Origin: Marinitoga piezophila KA3
Lineage (GTDB): Bacteria > Thermotogota > Thermotogae > Petrotogales > Petrotogaceae
Reading direction: 5' to 3'
DNA length: 64,000 nucleotides
NCBI RefSeq assembly: GCF_000255135.1
Contig: NC_016751.1
Coordinates: 744,001 to 808,000 of the forward strand
In this document: positions 37,001 through 43,774 of the stretch, in pieces
How positions within the stretch are numbered: position 1 is the stretch's first letter
How the letters are laid out: each line of letters starts with the position of its first letter
The notes under the pieces: model-generated
What the model saw: only the letters and a program-made list of their open reading frames with translations
Database searches by the model: none
What the model was told of the DNA's origin: nothing
Translations under genes and position numbers: made by a program

Positions 37001-39161
37001 TTAAATTTTCTGATGCGGCTACACCTTCAACTCCAGATGGATCAAGATTTGATACTGTTGGTTCTTGAGATGTGGTAAATGAAAACTCATCAGAAACATT
37101 TGTTGCAAATTTGCTATCCTCCACCTCAATATACCATTTATATTCACTATCAGGTTGCAATAACAAGTTTACAGATATATTTGTATCTGTAGTTTCTTCG
37201 GTTAATACAACATTTTCCTCTGAATCCTTTACAACAACCTTATAACTCATATCTTCATCATTATTATCAGGATCTTCTGCAGACCATGACAATATTGGTT
37301 TTAAAGAAATGTTATGAGCTCCATCGGCAGGAGACATTTGGGAAATATCAGGCTTTTTAGTTGTTTCAAAATACAATTCCCCTGAATCAGTAAAATCACC
37401 ACATGTGTCATAGGCTATTACTTTCCATTTATATTTAGAATCAGAATCCAATAAATCTTCTATTTTATATTTTGTATCTGTAACAGTAGCTATTAATGTA
37501 AAATCTTCCGAACTTTTAGCCAGATATACCTGGTAATATGAAAGATTGGAATCTTCAAATTCCCATTCAAGCTCAGGTAATAAAGAAATATTATTTTCAT
37601 TATTTACAGGAGTTGCATCCTTAAAAACAGGTTTTGCATTTGTCATAAATGTTGCTACAGAACTTATAGTAGATGCTCCTGTATTATCAACTGCTTCAAC
37701 CCACCATGAATATTCCTTATTATATTCAAGAATATTCAAAACATAATAATACACACCTTTATTTTCATCATAATCCTTTGAAGATGCTGATTTCTCAAAC
37801 GGATGAACAATAAAGGTTAAATTACCGTCTGGATCATATGTTTTCCAGGATAACGTTGCATTTTTAGTTGGATAATCTATTGTTCCAGATTCTGGTTTTA
37901 AATCATACGGTTCCTGCGGATCAACATTCATTCTAAATTTTATTCTCTCTTCAACCTCATTTCCTTTACCATCATTTGCTTTTAACAAAATACCATACCA
38001 CATTCCTTTTTCCAGAGGAATGTTAGATGTATCCAATGATTTTTGATTTGTTGTTGTCTCATATATACATCCATTATCAAAATCAACATATTTTAAAATA
38101 TCGCTTTCATTTATCTTCTTTATTTTTATATTAAACGAAAGAGAATCATTATCCACATCTGTAGCCTTCCAGGTTATTGAAAATCCTTCTGGAACACCTA
38201 CTTCATTATTTTCTGGATATGTAATTTCTATTTCAGGTTTATACGATGTTGTAAATGTTGCTATTGGACTCTCAACATTTTTCACTGTATCAATAACATA
38301 CCATGAAAATTCTAACCCCGGCGGAAGATTATCTATTATATAGTACGAATTTGATGTTGAAACTCTTACAACATCATTATTATCAATAGAATTATTTGGA
38401 GAATAAACAACTTCAAACTTTGAAGGCTTTGAATATTTCCACTGTAACTTTATATTGTTAATATTAACGCTTTTACTTCCTGGAGCTGGGGAAATAATTT
38501 GAAAAACATATGACTTTACAGAAAATTCATATGTTTTATATGACCAAATATCATTGGTATCATAGGCAACAAGCTTTAAATAATATGTTTTCCCATAATC
38601 GAGATTTTTTAATAAAAAACTATTAACAGATGCATTAAATTCATTAATCTGTGTTTTATCTTCTGGAAAATCTGGATCCTCTGAAAAATACAACATAATT
38701 TTTTTTATACCGTTATTATCACTAACCTTCCATTTCACTTCATACTCCGTTGTTTCAATAACATTATCTTCCATTAAAAATTCAATTTTTGGAATATCAG
38801 AAGTTTTAAGCTCATATATATCAGAATCTGTAAATTGACCTTTCTTTACCGTTCTAATCTTAAAATAATAGGTTGAATTATCCTCAAGACCTTCAATATT
38901 TATAGATGTATTCTGTGTTGAAATAGTCCCTGTAAAATTATCTTTTGATTTACCATAATAAACTTCAAATGTAAATTCATCTGATGACGCATTACCTTCA
39001 AGATGCCACGACAACAAAAAACTCGTCGGCAAATTATCCCGTTGTGAAGGATAATCCAGAATGGCTTTAGGCGGTTTAACAAAAAAACAGCCATTTAGCA
39101 AAAATAAAATTACTACTATTAAAAATATATAAAGAATTTTTTTCTTAAATATTTTACCCAT
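34002..39161 (-). CDS. Giant lipoprotein with about 14 fibronectin-III-like repeats
   Basis: This 1719-residue protein has signal peptide and lipobox LNGC (Cys about 25). I count about 14 tandem FN3-like modules of 90-110 residues, each with a W in strand B (LSWxxxDPDGD) and a final YxWxVxAxDxxG, joined by linkers such as TTxxPxF. The last 300 or so residues form a repeat region with EDVANGIIESSDDGYIIFGK-type motifs, like a beta-propeller or delta-60 repeat. Start 39161 follows AAGGGGTGA; the longer frame to 39194 overlaps it. It probably forms a long rod on the cell surface, for adhesion or scaffolding (inference). Confidence 0.85.
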   Translation of the reverse strand: MGKIFKKKILYIFLIVVILFLLNGCFFVKPPKAILDYPSQRDNLPTSFLLSWHLEGNASSDEFTFEVYYGKSKDNFTGTISTQNTSINIEGLEDNSTYYFKIRTVKKGQFTDSDIYELKTSDIPKIEFLMEDNVIETTEYEVKWKVSDNNGIKKIMLYFSEDPDFPEDKTQINEFNASVNSFLLKNLDYGKTYYLKLVAYDTNDIWSYKTYEFSVKSYVFQIISPAPGSKSVNINNIKLQWKYSKPSKFEVVYSPNNSIDNNDVVRVSTSNSYYIIDNLPPGLEFSWYVIDTVKNVESPIATFTTSYKPEIEITYPENNEVGVPEGFSITWKATDVDNDSLSFNIKIKKINESDILKYVDFDNGCIYETTTNQKSLDTSNIPLEKGMWYGILLKANDGKGNEVEERIKFRMNVDPQEPYDLKPESGTIDYPTKNATLSWKTYDPDGNLTFIVHPFEKSASSKDYDENKGVYYYVLNILEYNKEYSWWVEAVDNTGASTISSVATFMTNAKPVFKDATPVNNENNISLLPELEWEFEDSNLSYYQVYLAKSSEDFTLIATVTDTKYKIEDLLDSDSKYKWKVIAYDTCGDFTDSGELYFETTKKPDISQMSPADGAHNISLKPILSWSAEDPDNNDEDMSYKVVVKDSEENVVLTEETTDTNISVNLLLQPDSEYKWYIEVEDSKFATNVSDEFSFTTSQEPTVSNLDPSGVEGVAASENLSWNASDPDGDSLLYYVYLNDTLEGTTTEKEYSLEEVKDLEPDTEYSWYVVAEDSKFATAVSDVATFITAQAPENSPDIIDIYDYYEPDKKYTFNESKYPSKLKLIWNPSSDPYNGSIKYRIVGEYLDEKEILADNLTSNSAIVEFKDGKTYTVYVEAINDKGMVLKGKSINLKINANPKVMDYSPRSDDNNVKLNPTIMWIAEDNDSSYVDVYIYYGKDENNLNNSVKIERQSMNGEYTITEDLDPGEKYYWKLKLEDEMYGVTETDIRSFTTTHAPVFKSITGITDGSTNEAVNDVEISWDFEDPDGDLLEYQIEVYKNGEGTPYYTKDLGTLNYIKLDFEVNTEYKFVITAEDNKSAKTTKEISFKTTRSPVIYNDSLYPDSTVNHFTNGSKFTWTAFDPDDDDLTYKIYLGESSNSLKYFGETENNELVVNNLDSNKTYYWKVKAIDSKGAEVESNVVSFKTNALPQFDKTAFSPQNNEVGINKNVTLKWKCSDSDAVSGELTYEIWFGDAIDSLLKLADQSLAYYNHSNLENGKTYYWKIIAKDKYGGETSSEILKFTVNRPPVTPEIENIDEDLLEFNLKWSSRDPENQSITYDVLKKEEGASDYSTVAYNISDTEYFMERLTPAKTYSFKVRAIDDKGDISESTYEYNTPTVDTNIYTKESGDSDKVEEILDMIELSDGNFVYLEKIDSSYELKKVDSNGNSIDTYNVNLSEPCKLFENTSNHIVVVGKDSNDKISFEEVASDLSGTTNPPATNPYSTTVDISEVQSIYINSDNKIDIVGTYNSDSILVEFNEDYSISIAATTISDTTLYDVIKITDEDGNERYIVAGSKSSKGYIAKLDNAFSEIIFEKEFDDMDKIVSIVDTDPDFWIFGYKDTNIVLKQISYRGNELYSPIIENSYGSENGNLLKSNNGFVILLNTTDGDIEVLKTDDSMNIEKQVIFGRTGEDVANGIIESSDDGYIIFGKTKSFDDKTNGNSYIIKTDSNLLGWSTPE

Positions 39162-39304
39162 ATATAAATCACCCCTTATTATTATATTCGTCAATATATC
39201 ATTCTACATTACATAACAAATTTCTTAAATTTCCAAAATAGTTTCTTCCTCAACAAATAATATTAAAATCAAATTACAACCAGTCGCATTTATATCCTTA
39301 TCTA

Positions 39305-39318
39305 TGTAACCGATTACA
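39305..39318. promoter_or_regulatory. LacI/cre-type operator
   Basis: TGTAACCGATTACA fits the cre pattern TGWNANCGNTNWCA at all fixed positions and is palindromic except for one pair. It lies between the divergent FN3 lipoprotein and cohesin-lipoprotein genes, so a LacI-family regulator could control both. No such regulator is in the window. Confidence 0.6.
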
Positions 39319-39347
39319 TTTAATTATATTAATTTTTTCAAAATTTG

Positions 39348-39369
39348 TGAATGAAAAATTTTTCATTCA
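39348..39369. promoter_or_regulatory. 22-bp perfect palindrome upstream of the cohesin-like unit
   Basis: A perfect 22-bp inverted repeat (arms TGAATGAAAAA) with no loop lies 25 bp before the -35 of the cohesin-lipoprotein gene. No T run follows and it is upstream of a promoter, so a protein-binding site is more likely than a terminator. Confidence 0.5.
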
Positions 39370-39393
39370 TATTTAAATTTACATTTTTTTAAC

Positions 39394-39422
39394 TTGAAAA
39401 GAATTTAAAATTAGTATATAAT
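39394..39422 (+). promoter_or_regulatory. Promoter of the cohesin/dockerin unit
   Basis: TTGAAA (39394-39399), a 17-bp spacer and TATAAT (39417-39422), 35 bp before the start codon. Confidence 0.8.
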
Positions 39423-39456
39423 TTATTGTTGTGAAATATTATATCAAGGAGGGGTT

Positions 39457-40836
39457 GTGGTGAAAAAGTACATAGGGTTATTTTTGATCCTTATTTTAAG
39501 TTTGTTTATTTTCACAGGTTGTTTAACAAAGCCTGACTCTGAAAAATTAGATGAAGAAGTTTTGCCGTTATACACTATTCACTCAAACATTGAAAACGGA
39601 TCAACGGTTATTCCAAATTCAGTAGTTGTATTTAAATTAACAGACAACAACAACCAAATAGTTGAAAGTACATTGAAGCTGTACAAGGACGGTAAGATTA
39701 TAAAAGAAGAAAAAGCTTTTGAACACTTTATCACAGTAGTTGATGAAGGTTTTTATTCTGTTAATTTAATTTCATCTGATTCTGCAGTTACAAAAACCTT
39801 TGAATTTAAGGTCACAAATCTTGAAAAAGAAGTATATCAGGATGGCGGAACATGGCATATTGAGACTTTCTCTTCAGAATTTTTATATTACTCTACTATA
39901 GAACCAACTACAATACATTTAAGATTTTATAAATATGTCGAAGAAAAACTCGAAGGAACAAATGAAGTAATTAGTAAACAGGTAAGATTAAATCCTATTG
40001 ATACCAACAATGATAAAATATATGATAATTGGAATGAAATTCCATTAGAAACTGCACCTGCAACAATAAGTTTTGTATCTTATATAGAGGATACGGAGAC
40101 AAATACTACTTGGCGAGCAGATAAATTATTTTTATCCGAAGATAATGTTAAAGTTTATTATTTAGGTATAGATGGTGATTATAAAGGATATTATTTCACC
40201 CAAACATTAGTTTATAAAGGATTTGAACTAAATACATATTATAGATACTACCTCTATTTAGGAGATGACATTTATAAATCACCAACAAAAATCGATAAAC
40301 AATTTATTCTAAGAGAAAGATACAATTCAGATGATAAACCTGTATTTTCATTAAAATCAGATATTAGCGAGGTTGCTACAGATTCAGAATTAAAAGTAAC
40401 AATAAACGCTAAAAATGTTGCTGATTTTGCTAAATTATACGATGTTAGATATATGCAATTAGCTGTAAAATACAGCAAATACTTAACCTTAGAAAATGTT
40501 GAATTCCCTGAATTTATGGATGGTTATGCAGATTTTTCATCTTATAAGATTTCAAGTGGTGCAACATCTGTAATCCTTTATAAAGGCTTCACACTTGATA
40601 CAGATGAAACAGAACCAGCAAGCGAAAACTTCGCTGTATTAACCTTTAAAGTAAGCAATGACGCAACTGGAACGCTGAAAATTAATCTTGCTTATGAAGG
40701 CTATCTTGATGATTATGATACATATATTGATGTTCCAAATCCTATATTCAAAGACAAGGATAATGCAAATGTGGATGGATTTATTGTAGATCATACAGAT
40801 CTTTCCGTTGCTGTAAGCGGAGGTGATGAAGAATGA
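39457..40836 (+). CDS. Lipoprotein with C-terminal cohesin-like domain
   Basis: This 459-residue protein has a signal peptide and lipobox FTGC with Cys22, so it should be anchored in a membrane. Two beta-rich parts follow (about 35-125 Ig-like; about 126-290 unrecognised, with a DTNNDKIYD calcium-like loop). Residues 296-452 resemble a cohesin: ELKVTINAKNVADFAKLYDV, MQLAVKYSKYLTLENVEF, SVILYKGF and NFAVLTFKVSNDATGTLKI. Cohesins bind dockerins, and the next gene ends in one. The start is GTG after AAGGAGGGG. The genes overlap by four bases (ATGA). The cohesin call is by eye and moderately sure. Confidence 0.78.
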   Translation: MVKKYIGLFLILILSLFIFTGCLTKPDSEKLDEEVLPLYTIHSNIENGSTVIPNSVVVFKLTDNNNQIVESTLKLYKDGKIIKEEKAFEHFITVVDEGFYSVNLISSDSAVTKTFEFKVTNLEKEVYQDGGTWHIETFSSEFLYYSTIEPTTIHLRFYKYVEEKLEGTNEVISKQVRLNPIDTNNDKIYDNWNEIPLETAPATISFVSYIEDTETNTTWRADKLFLSEDNVKVYYLGIDGDYKGYYFTQTLVYKGFELNTYYRYYLYLGDDIYKSPTKIDKQFILRERYNSDDKPVFSLKSDISEVATDSELKVTINAKNVADFAKLYDVRYMQLAVKYSKYLTLENVEFPEFMDGYADFSSYKISSGATSVILYKGFTLDTDETEPASENFAVLTFKVSNDATGTLKINLAYEGYLDDYDTYIDVPNPIFKDKDNANVDGFIVDHTDLSVAVSGGDEE

Positions 40837-42299
40837 AAAAATTAATTATTCTCACAATCTCATTATTAATGATAATAAATCTTTTTGCAGGAAATATTGT
40901 AGATGAAATGAAAAGCAAAGTTCCAGAAATTAAAAACAATGTAGAAAAATTAAATCTCAAATGGACTCCAGGAACAAATGAAGACTTTTATTCATTCTTT
41001 GAAAGATTTGACGGAGTTACATTAGAAGATGTAAATAAAAAATTAGCCGCTTATAAGGAATTACCAGACGCCATTAAAGAAAAACTTTTAAACCATTTCA
41101 AATCCTTAAACAATTTCCCCGGTGGAAAAGTCTCACCAGATGAAATGGTTACAACAGATGATTTAATAATGTCTTCTTTTATAATGATTAAACCAGAAAA
41201 TATTATAGATAAAACATTTTATAGATTAGAACCAATAAGAGATCAAAAATATCATGGCAGTTGTTGGGCATTTTCTACAGCAGCTATGATGGAAAGTGAT
41301 TATGCAGTTCAGGTTTTAGGAGAAACAATAGACGGAAACAAGGATAATTTGATAGATTTTTCAGAAAGATGGGCAGCATATCATAACATTGATTGGGAGG
41401 TTTTAATATATTCAGGTGGTGACGTTATCCAGGATAGAAATTCTTTGGAAGGTGGAAATGTTTATTTTTCATCATATAACATGATTAGATACGGTATGAT
41501 AAAAGAAGAAAATGCACCATATTCAGATATATTCTTAACCGATGAAGAACAAATCCCGCTTCCGCCACAGGCATATGGTGCTCCAAGATATAAAGCAAAT
41601 AAAACTATACTAATTCCTGACGCAGCTTCTTCAAAAGAATTAGGATATACTTATGATGATTATATAAATATGATAAAAACAGCCTTAAAAAATTACGGTT
41701 CATTGTCAGTTGCATACCTTGTCCCTGGCGATTTCTATTATTACACAAAAGGAATTTATACACCAACTGTTTCACCATCTGGAGGACATGCTGTAACTTT
41801 AGTTGGTTGGGTTGCTGCTGAAGATCTTGATGATGTAGTTCTCGCAGGTAAAATTAGCGCCAATGCAACACCAATTCTTGACACAGAAGTTTCAAGTATT
41901 ACATATTATGACCCAACAGTTGATGCAACATATACAGCAAATTTATTCTGGATTGTAAAGAATTCATGGGGATATGACTGGGGTGACGGAGGATACTTTG
42001 TAATTCCAGCTATAACAAAAGATGCATACGATAATGGCGTTGTACAAAAATGGAATATCAATTCAAGAAATATGTACGCTTTAGTATTTGATTCAGAAGC
42101 AAAGCATGAAGGAGTTAACCTCGATATCAATGGTGACGGAACGGTTAATTTTGACGACTTTAAGGCTTTAGTTAACAAAGTCGGCTCAACAGATGCTGAG
42201 GATATTTCAAAATGTGATATTGGATATCCAAAAGATGGTAAAATAACAGGCGACGATGTTTCAACATGGATTTATCTTTATAACAAATCTAAAGAATAA
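40833..42299 (+). CDS. Secreted papain-family cysteine protease with dockerin-like domain
   Basis: This 488-residue exported protease has a signal peptide (1-19) and a propeptide-like segment (about 20-130). A C1 peptidase domain has the full catalytic set Gln138, Cys144 (HGSCWAFS), His319 (GGHAVTLVGW) and Asn377 (VKNSWG). A perfect EF-hand-like loop, 167-178 (DGNKDNLIDFSE), is inserted after the catalytic helix. Residues 429-486 resemble a type I dockerin: LDINGDGTVNFDDFKALV, then CDIGYPKDGKITGDDVSTWIYLY, with the first calcium loop intact and the second partly degenerate. It probably docks on the cohesin lipoprotein encoded just upstream. Confidence 0.85.
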   Translation: MKKLIILTISLLMIINLFAGNIVDEMKSKVPEIKNNVEKLNLKWTPGTNEDFYSFFERFDGVTLEDVNKKLAAYKELPDAIKEKLLNHFKSLNNFPGGKVSPDEMVTTDDLIMSSFIMIKPENIIDKTFYRLEPIRDQKYHGSCWAFSTAAMMESDYAVQVLGETIDGNKDNLIDFSERWAAYHNIDWEVLIYSGGDVIQDRNSLEGGNVYFSSYNMIRYGMIKEENAPYSDIFLTDEEQIPLPPQAYGAPRYKANKTILIPDAASSKELGYTYDDYINMIKTALKNYGSLSVAYLVPGDFYYYTKGIYTPTVSPSGGHAVTLVGWVAAEDLDDVVLAGKISANATPILDTEVSSITYYDPTVDATYTANLFWIVKNSWGYDWGDGGYFVIPAITKDAYDNGVVQKWNINSRNMYALVFDSEAKHEGVNLDINGDGTVNFDDFKALVNKVGSTDAEDISKCDIGYPKDGKITGDDVSTWIYLYNKSKE

Positions 42300-42308
42300 T
42301 AATCATTA

Positions 42309-42333
42309 ATTCCGGGGCCTTTCGCCCCGGAAT
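42309..42333 (+). ncRNA. GC-rich hairpin between the protease and the next gene
   Basis: ATTCCGGGGC/GCCCCGGAAT with loop CTTTC is one of the strongest hairpins in the window, but it is followed by ATATTCTATTGGAGGG rather than a T run. It may be a partial terminator, an mRNA 3'-end stabiliser or an attenuator. It lies 10 bp after the protease stop. Confidence 0.55.
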
Positions 42334-42353
42334 ATTCTATTGGAGGGATTTAA

Positions 42354-43073
42354 ATGAAAAAAATTATTATTGGATTATTATTTACTCTTTTAAGTATTAA
42401 TTTATTTGCCAATATACTCATTCATGAAAGCTCTTTCTTTCCAGAGAATGGTTTTAATGTTATAAATAATGACAATTTTCATATTGAAATAATTAAATTA
42501 TACGAAGATAATAATTCCAAAGCTTTTTTAATAAGAGCTGATAAAATCTATTTTGATCCAGATTATAAATTTGTATTTAAATTGAAGATAATAACAGAGA
42601 ATGAAACTTATGAAAAAAACTTATATCCTGACAGAACAGATAAAAAATCATTAAAATTGTCTCCACAATTGATTATAATGCCATCAAAAGCTAAAATCTA
42701 TTTAAATGATATTCCTTTAGAAAAATATTATGCATTTCCAGATGCAAAAAGCTTATCAGAGATATTAAAAGATATAAAAATCCACACTTTTTATTTTTAT
42801 AAAAAGGTTTCCGAAGATAAATACATACCTGTTAAAAACTTTGAAAAAAATGAGGAAGTATATTTACTTTTTGCCGGTAATCCAAAATTCACAAATAAGG
42901 CTATTATTAATATAAACAATGGAAAAATGAATATATTGACATATCCAGAATTTAAGATTTTAAGTGGAAAAAGCTATGTTTTTCAAAAAATTGGAAAATT
43001 AACAGAATCAAAGTATATAATTACTCTCAAATACGACAAAAGATCATATAGCTATGAAATAACAATAAAATAA
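42354..43073 (+). CDS. Secreted protein of unknown function
   Basis: This 239-residue protein has a signal peptide (KKIIIGLLFTLLSINLFA) and no lipobox. The rest is beta-rich and lysine-rich, without a family I can name. GGAGGG precedes ATG. It follows the protease gene after a hairpin, so it is probably in the same transcriptional unit but at a lower level. A role with the protease or the surface lipoprotein is possible but unsupported beyond gene order. Confidence 0.65.
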   Translation: MKKIIIGLLFTLLSINLFANILIHESSFFPENGFNVINNDNFHIEIIKLYEDNNSKAFLIRADKIYFDPDYKFVFKLKIITENETYEKNLYPDRTDKKSLKLSPQLIIMPSKAKIYLNDIPLEKYYAFPDAKSLSEILKDIKIHTFYFYKKVSEDKYIPVKNFEKNEEVYLLFAGNPKFTNKAIININNGKMNILTYPEFKILSGKSYVFQKIGKLTESKYIITLKYDKRSYSYEITIK

Positions 43074-43096
43074 CGGACCAGCAACGGTCCGTTTTT
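43072..43096. terminator. Terminator, left copy (flanks the toxin-antitoxin module)
   Basis: AACGGACC/GGTCCGTT with loop AGCAAC and a T run on the plus strand. It is duplicated at 43745-43770. The first stem bases are the stop codon of the preceding gene. Confidence 0.85.
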
Positions 43097-43110
43097 ATTG
43101 TGATTCAACT

Positions 43111-43389
43111 TTACTTATATTCTCCACCACGTGGCGCAATATCAACAACCAGTATAATCAATTCATCGTTATGCATACTAAAAATCACACGATAATCTCC
43201 AACTCTTAATCTCAATAATCCTTCAAATTTTCCACGGAGAGTTTTCACATCGGGCATAGCTACATTTCTTTTTCCATCATAATAATCTATCATATCTCCT
43301 ATGGCATCAAATATACGATTTTTCATTCTGGTATCAAGTTTTTTGAATACTTTTTGAGCTCGTTTTGTTAATTTAACGGTGTATTTCAT
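43111..43389 (-). CDS. RelE/ParE-family toxin
   Basis: This 92-residue basic protein matches the RelE fold: YTVKLTKRAQKVFKKLD, a helical pair, LRGKFEGLLRLRVGDYRVIF and a final LVVDIAPRGGEY. RelE-type toxins cut mRNA on the ribosome; ParE-type toxins hit gyrase, and the two cannot be separated here. Start 43389 (MKYTV) overlaps the antitoxin end by 17 bp; a TTG 12 bases upstream lies too close to its AAAGG. Confidence 0.88.
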   Translation of the reverse strand: MKYTVKLTKRAQKVFKKLDTRMKNRIFDAIGDMIDYYDGKRNVAMPDVKTLRGKFEGLLRLRVGDYRVIFSMHNDELIILVVDIAPRGGEYK

Positions 43390-43645
43390 AACTTTCAACA
43401 ACCTTTAGATCATCTTCGGTCAATGTTTCTAACATTTCAGTTAGCTCTTTATTTTCTTGATCATCACATGCTGGCACATTAGCCATCATTTTAAAATATA
43501 CTTTATTGTACTTATTAGTTTCGAGAAAACTGTTAACAGCTTCACGTAAAATAGCACTTATACTTTTGTTTTGTATACGTTTCAATTCTTGAAGAATCTT
43601 CCATGTTTCCGGATCGATCATTATATTGTGACGTTCTAAACTCAT
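43373..43645 (-). CDS. Ribbon-helix-helix-type antitoxin
   Basis: This 90-residue protein has an N-terminal MetJ/CopG-like DNA-binding segment (LERHNIMIDPETWKILQELKRIQNKSISAILREAVNSFLETN) and an acidic C-terminal tail that would bind the toxin. Start 43645 follows AGAGGTGATTT; the longer open frame to 43702 runs over the promoter and operator. It precedes and overlaps the toxin gene, the usual order for a type II module that represses itself. Confidence 0.85.
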   Translation of the reverse strand: MSLERHNIMIDPETWKILQELKRIQNKSISAILREAVNSFLETNKYNKVYFKMMANVPACDDQENKELTEMLETLTEDDLKVVESYEIHR

Positions 43646-43668
43646 ATAAATCACCTCTATTGTGTATG

Positions 43669-43684
43669 ATGTGTAATTACACAT
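43669..43684. promoter_or_regulatory. Toxin-antitoxin operator
   Basis: ATGTGTAATTACACAT is a perfect 16-bp palindrome across the expected transcription start of the antitoxin-toxin operon. Related half-sites (TGTGTA, TATGTGAT) flank it. Antitoxin binding here is the likely autoregulation. Confidence 0.75.
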
Positions 43685-43686
43685 AA

Positions 43687-43715
43687 AGTATATCACATAC
43701 AAATAAAAAAGTCAA
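43687..43715 (-). promoter_or_regulatory. Toxin-antitoxin promoter
   Basis: On the minus strand TTGACT (43710-43715), 17 bp, then TATACT (43687-43692) with extended TG. Confidence 0.8.
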
Positions 43716-43744
43716 GATAAATATAGATTCTGAAATTGTAATAA

Positions 43745-43770
43745 AAACGGACCGTTGCTGGTCCGTTTTT
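43745..43770. terminator. Terminator, right copy (mmtA 3' end)
   Basis: AAACGGACC/GGTCCGTTT with loop GTTGCT, with A and T runs on both sides. It ends the mmtA transcript on the minus strand and is a near copy of 43072-43096 with the loop inverted. Confidence 0.88.
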
Positions 43771-43774
43771 ATTG

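Noticed and set aside
39348-39369. Terminator reading of the 22-bp palindrome
   Set aside because: It lies between two promoters rather than after a gene, has no T run and its stem is AT-rich with no room for a loop.
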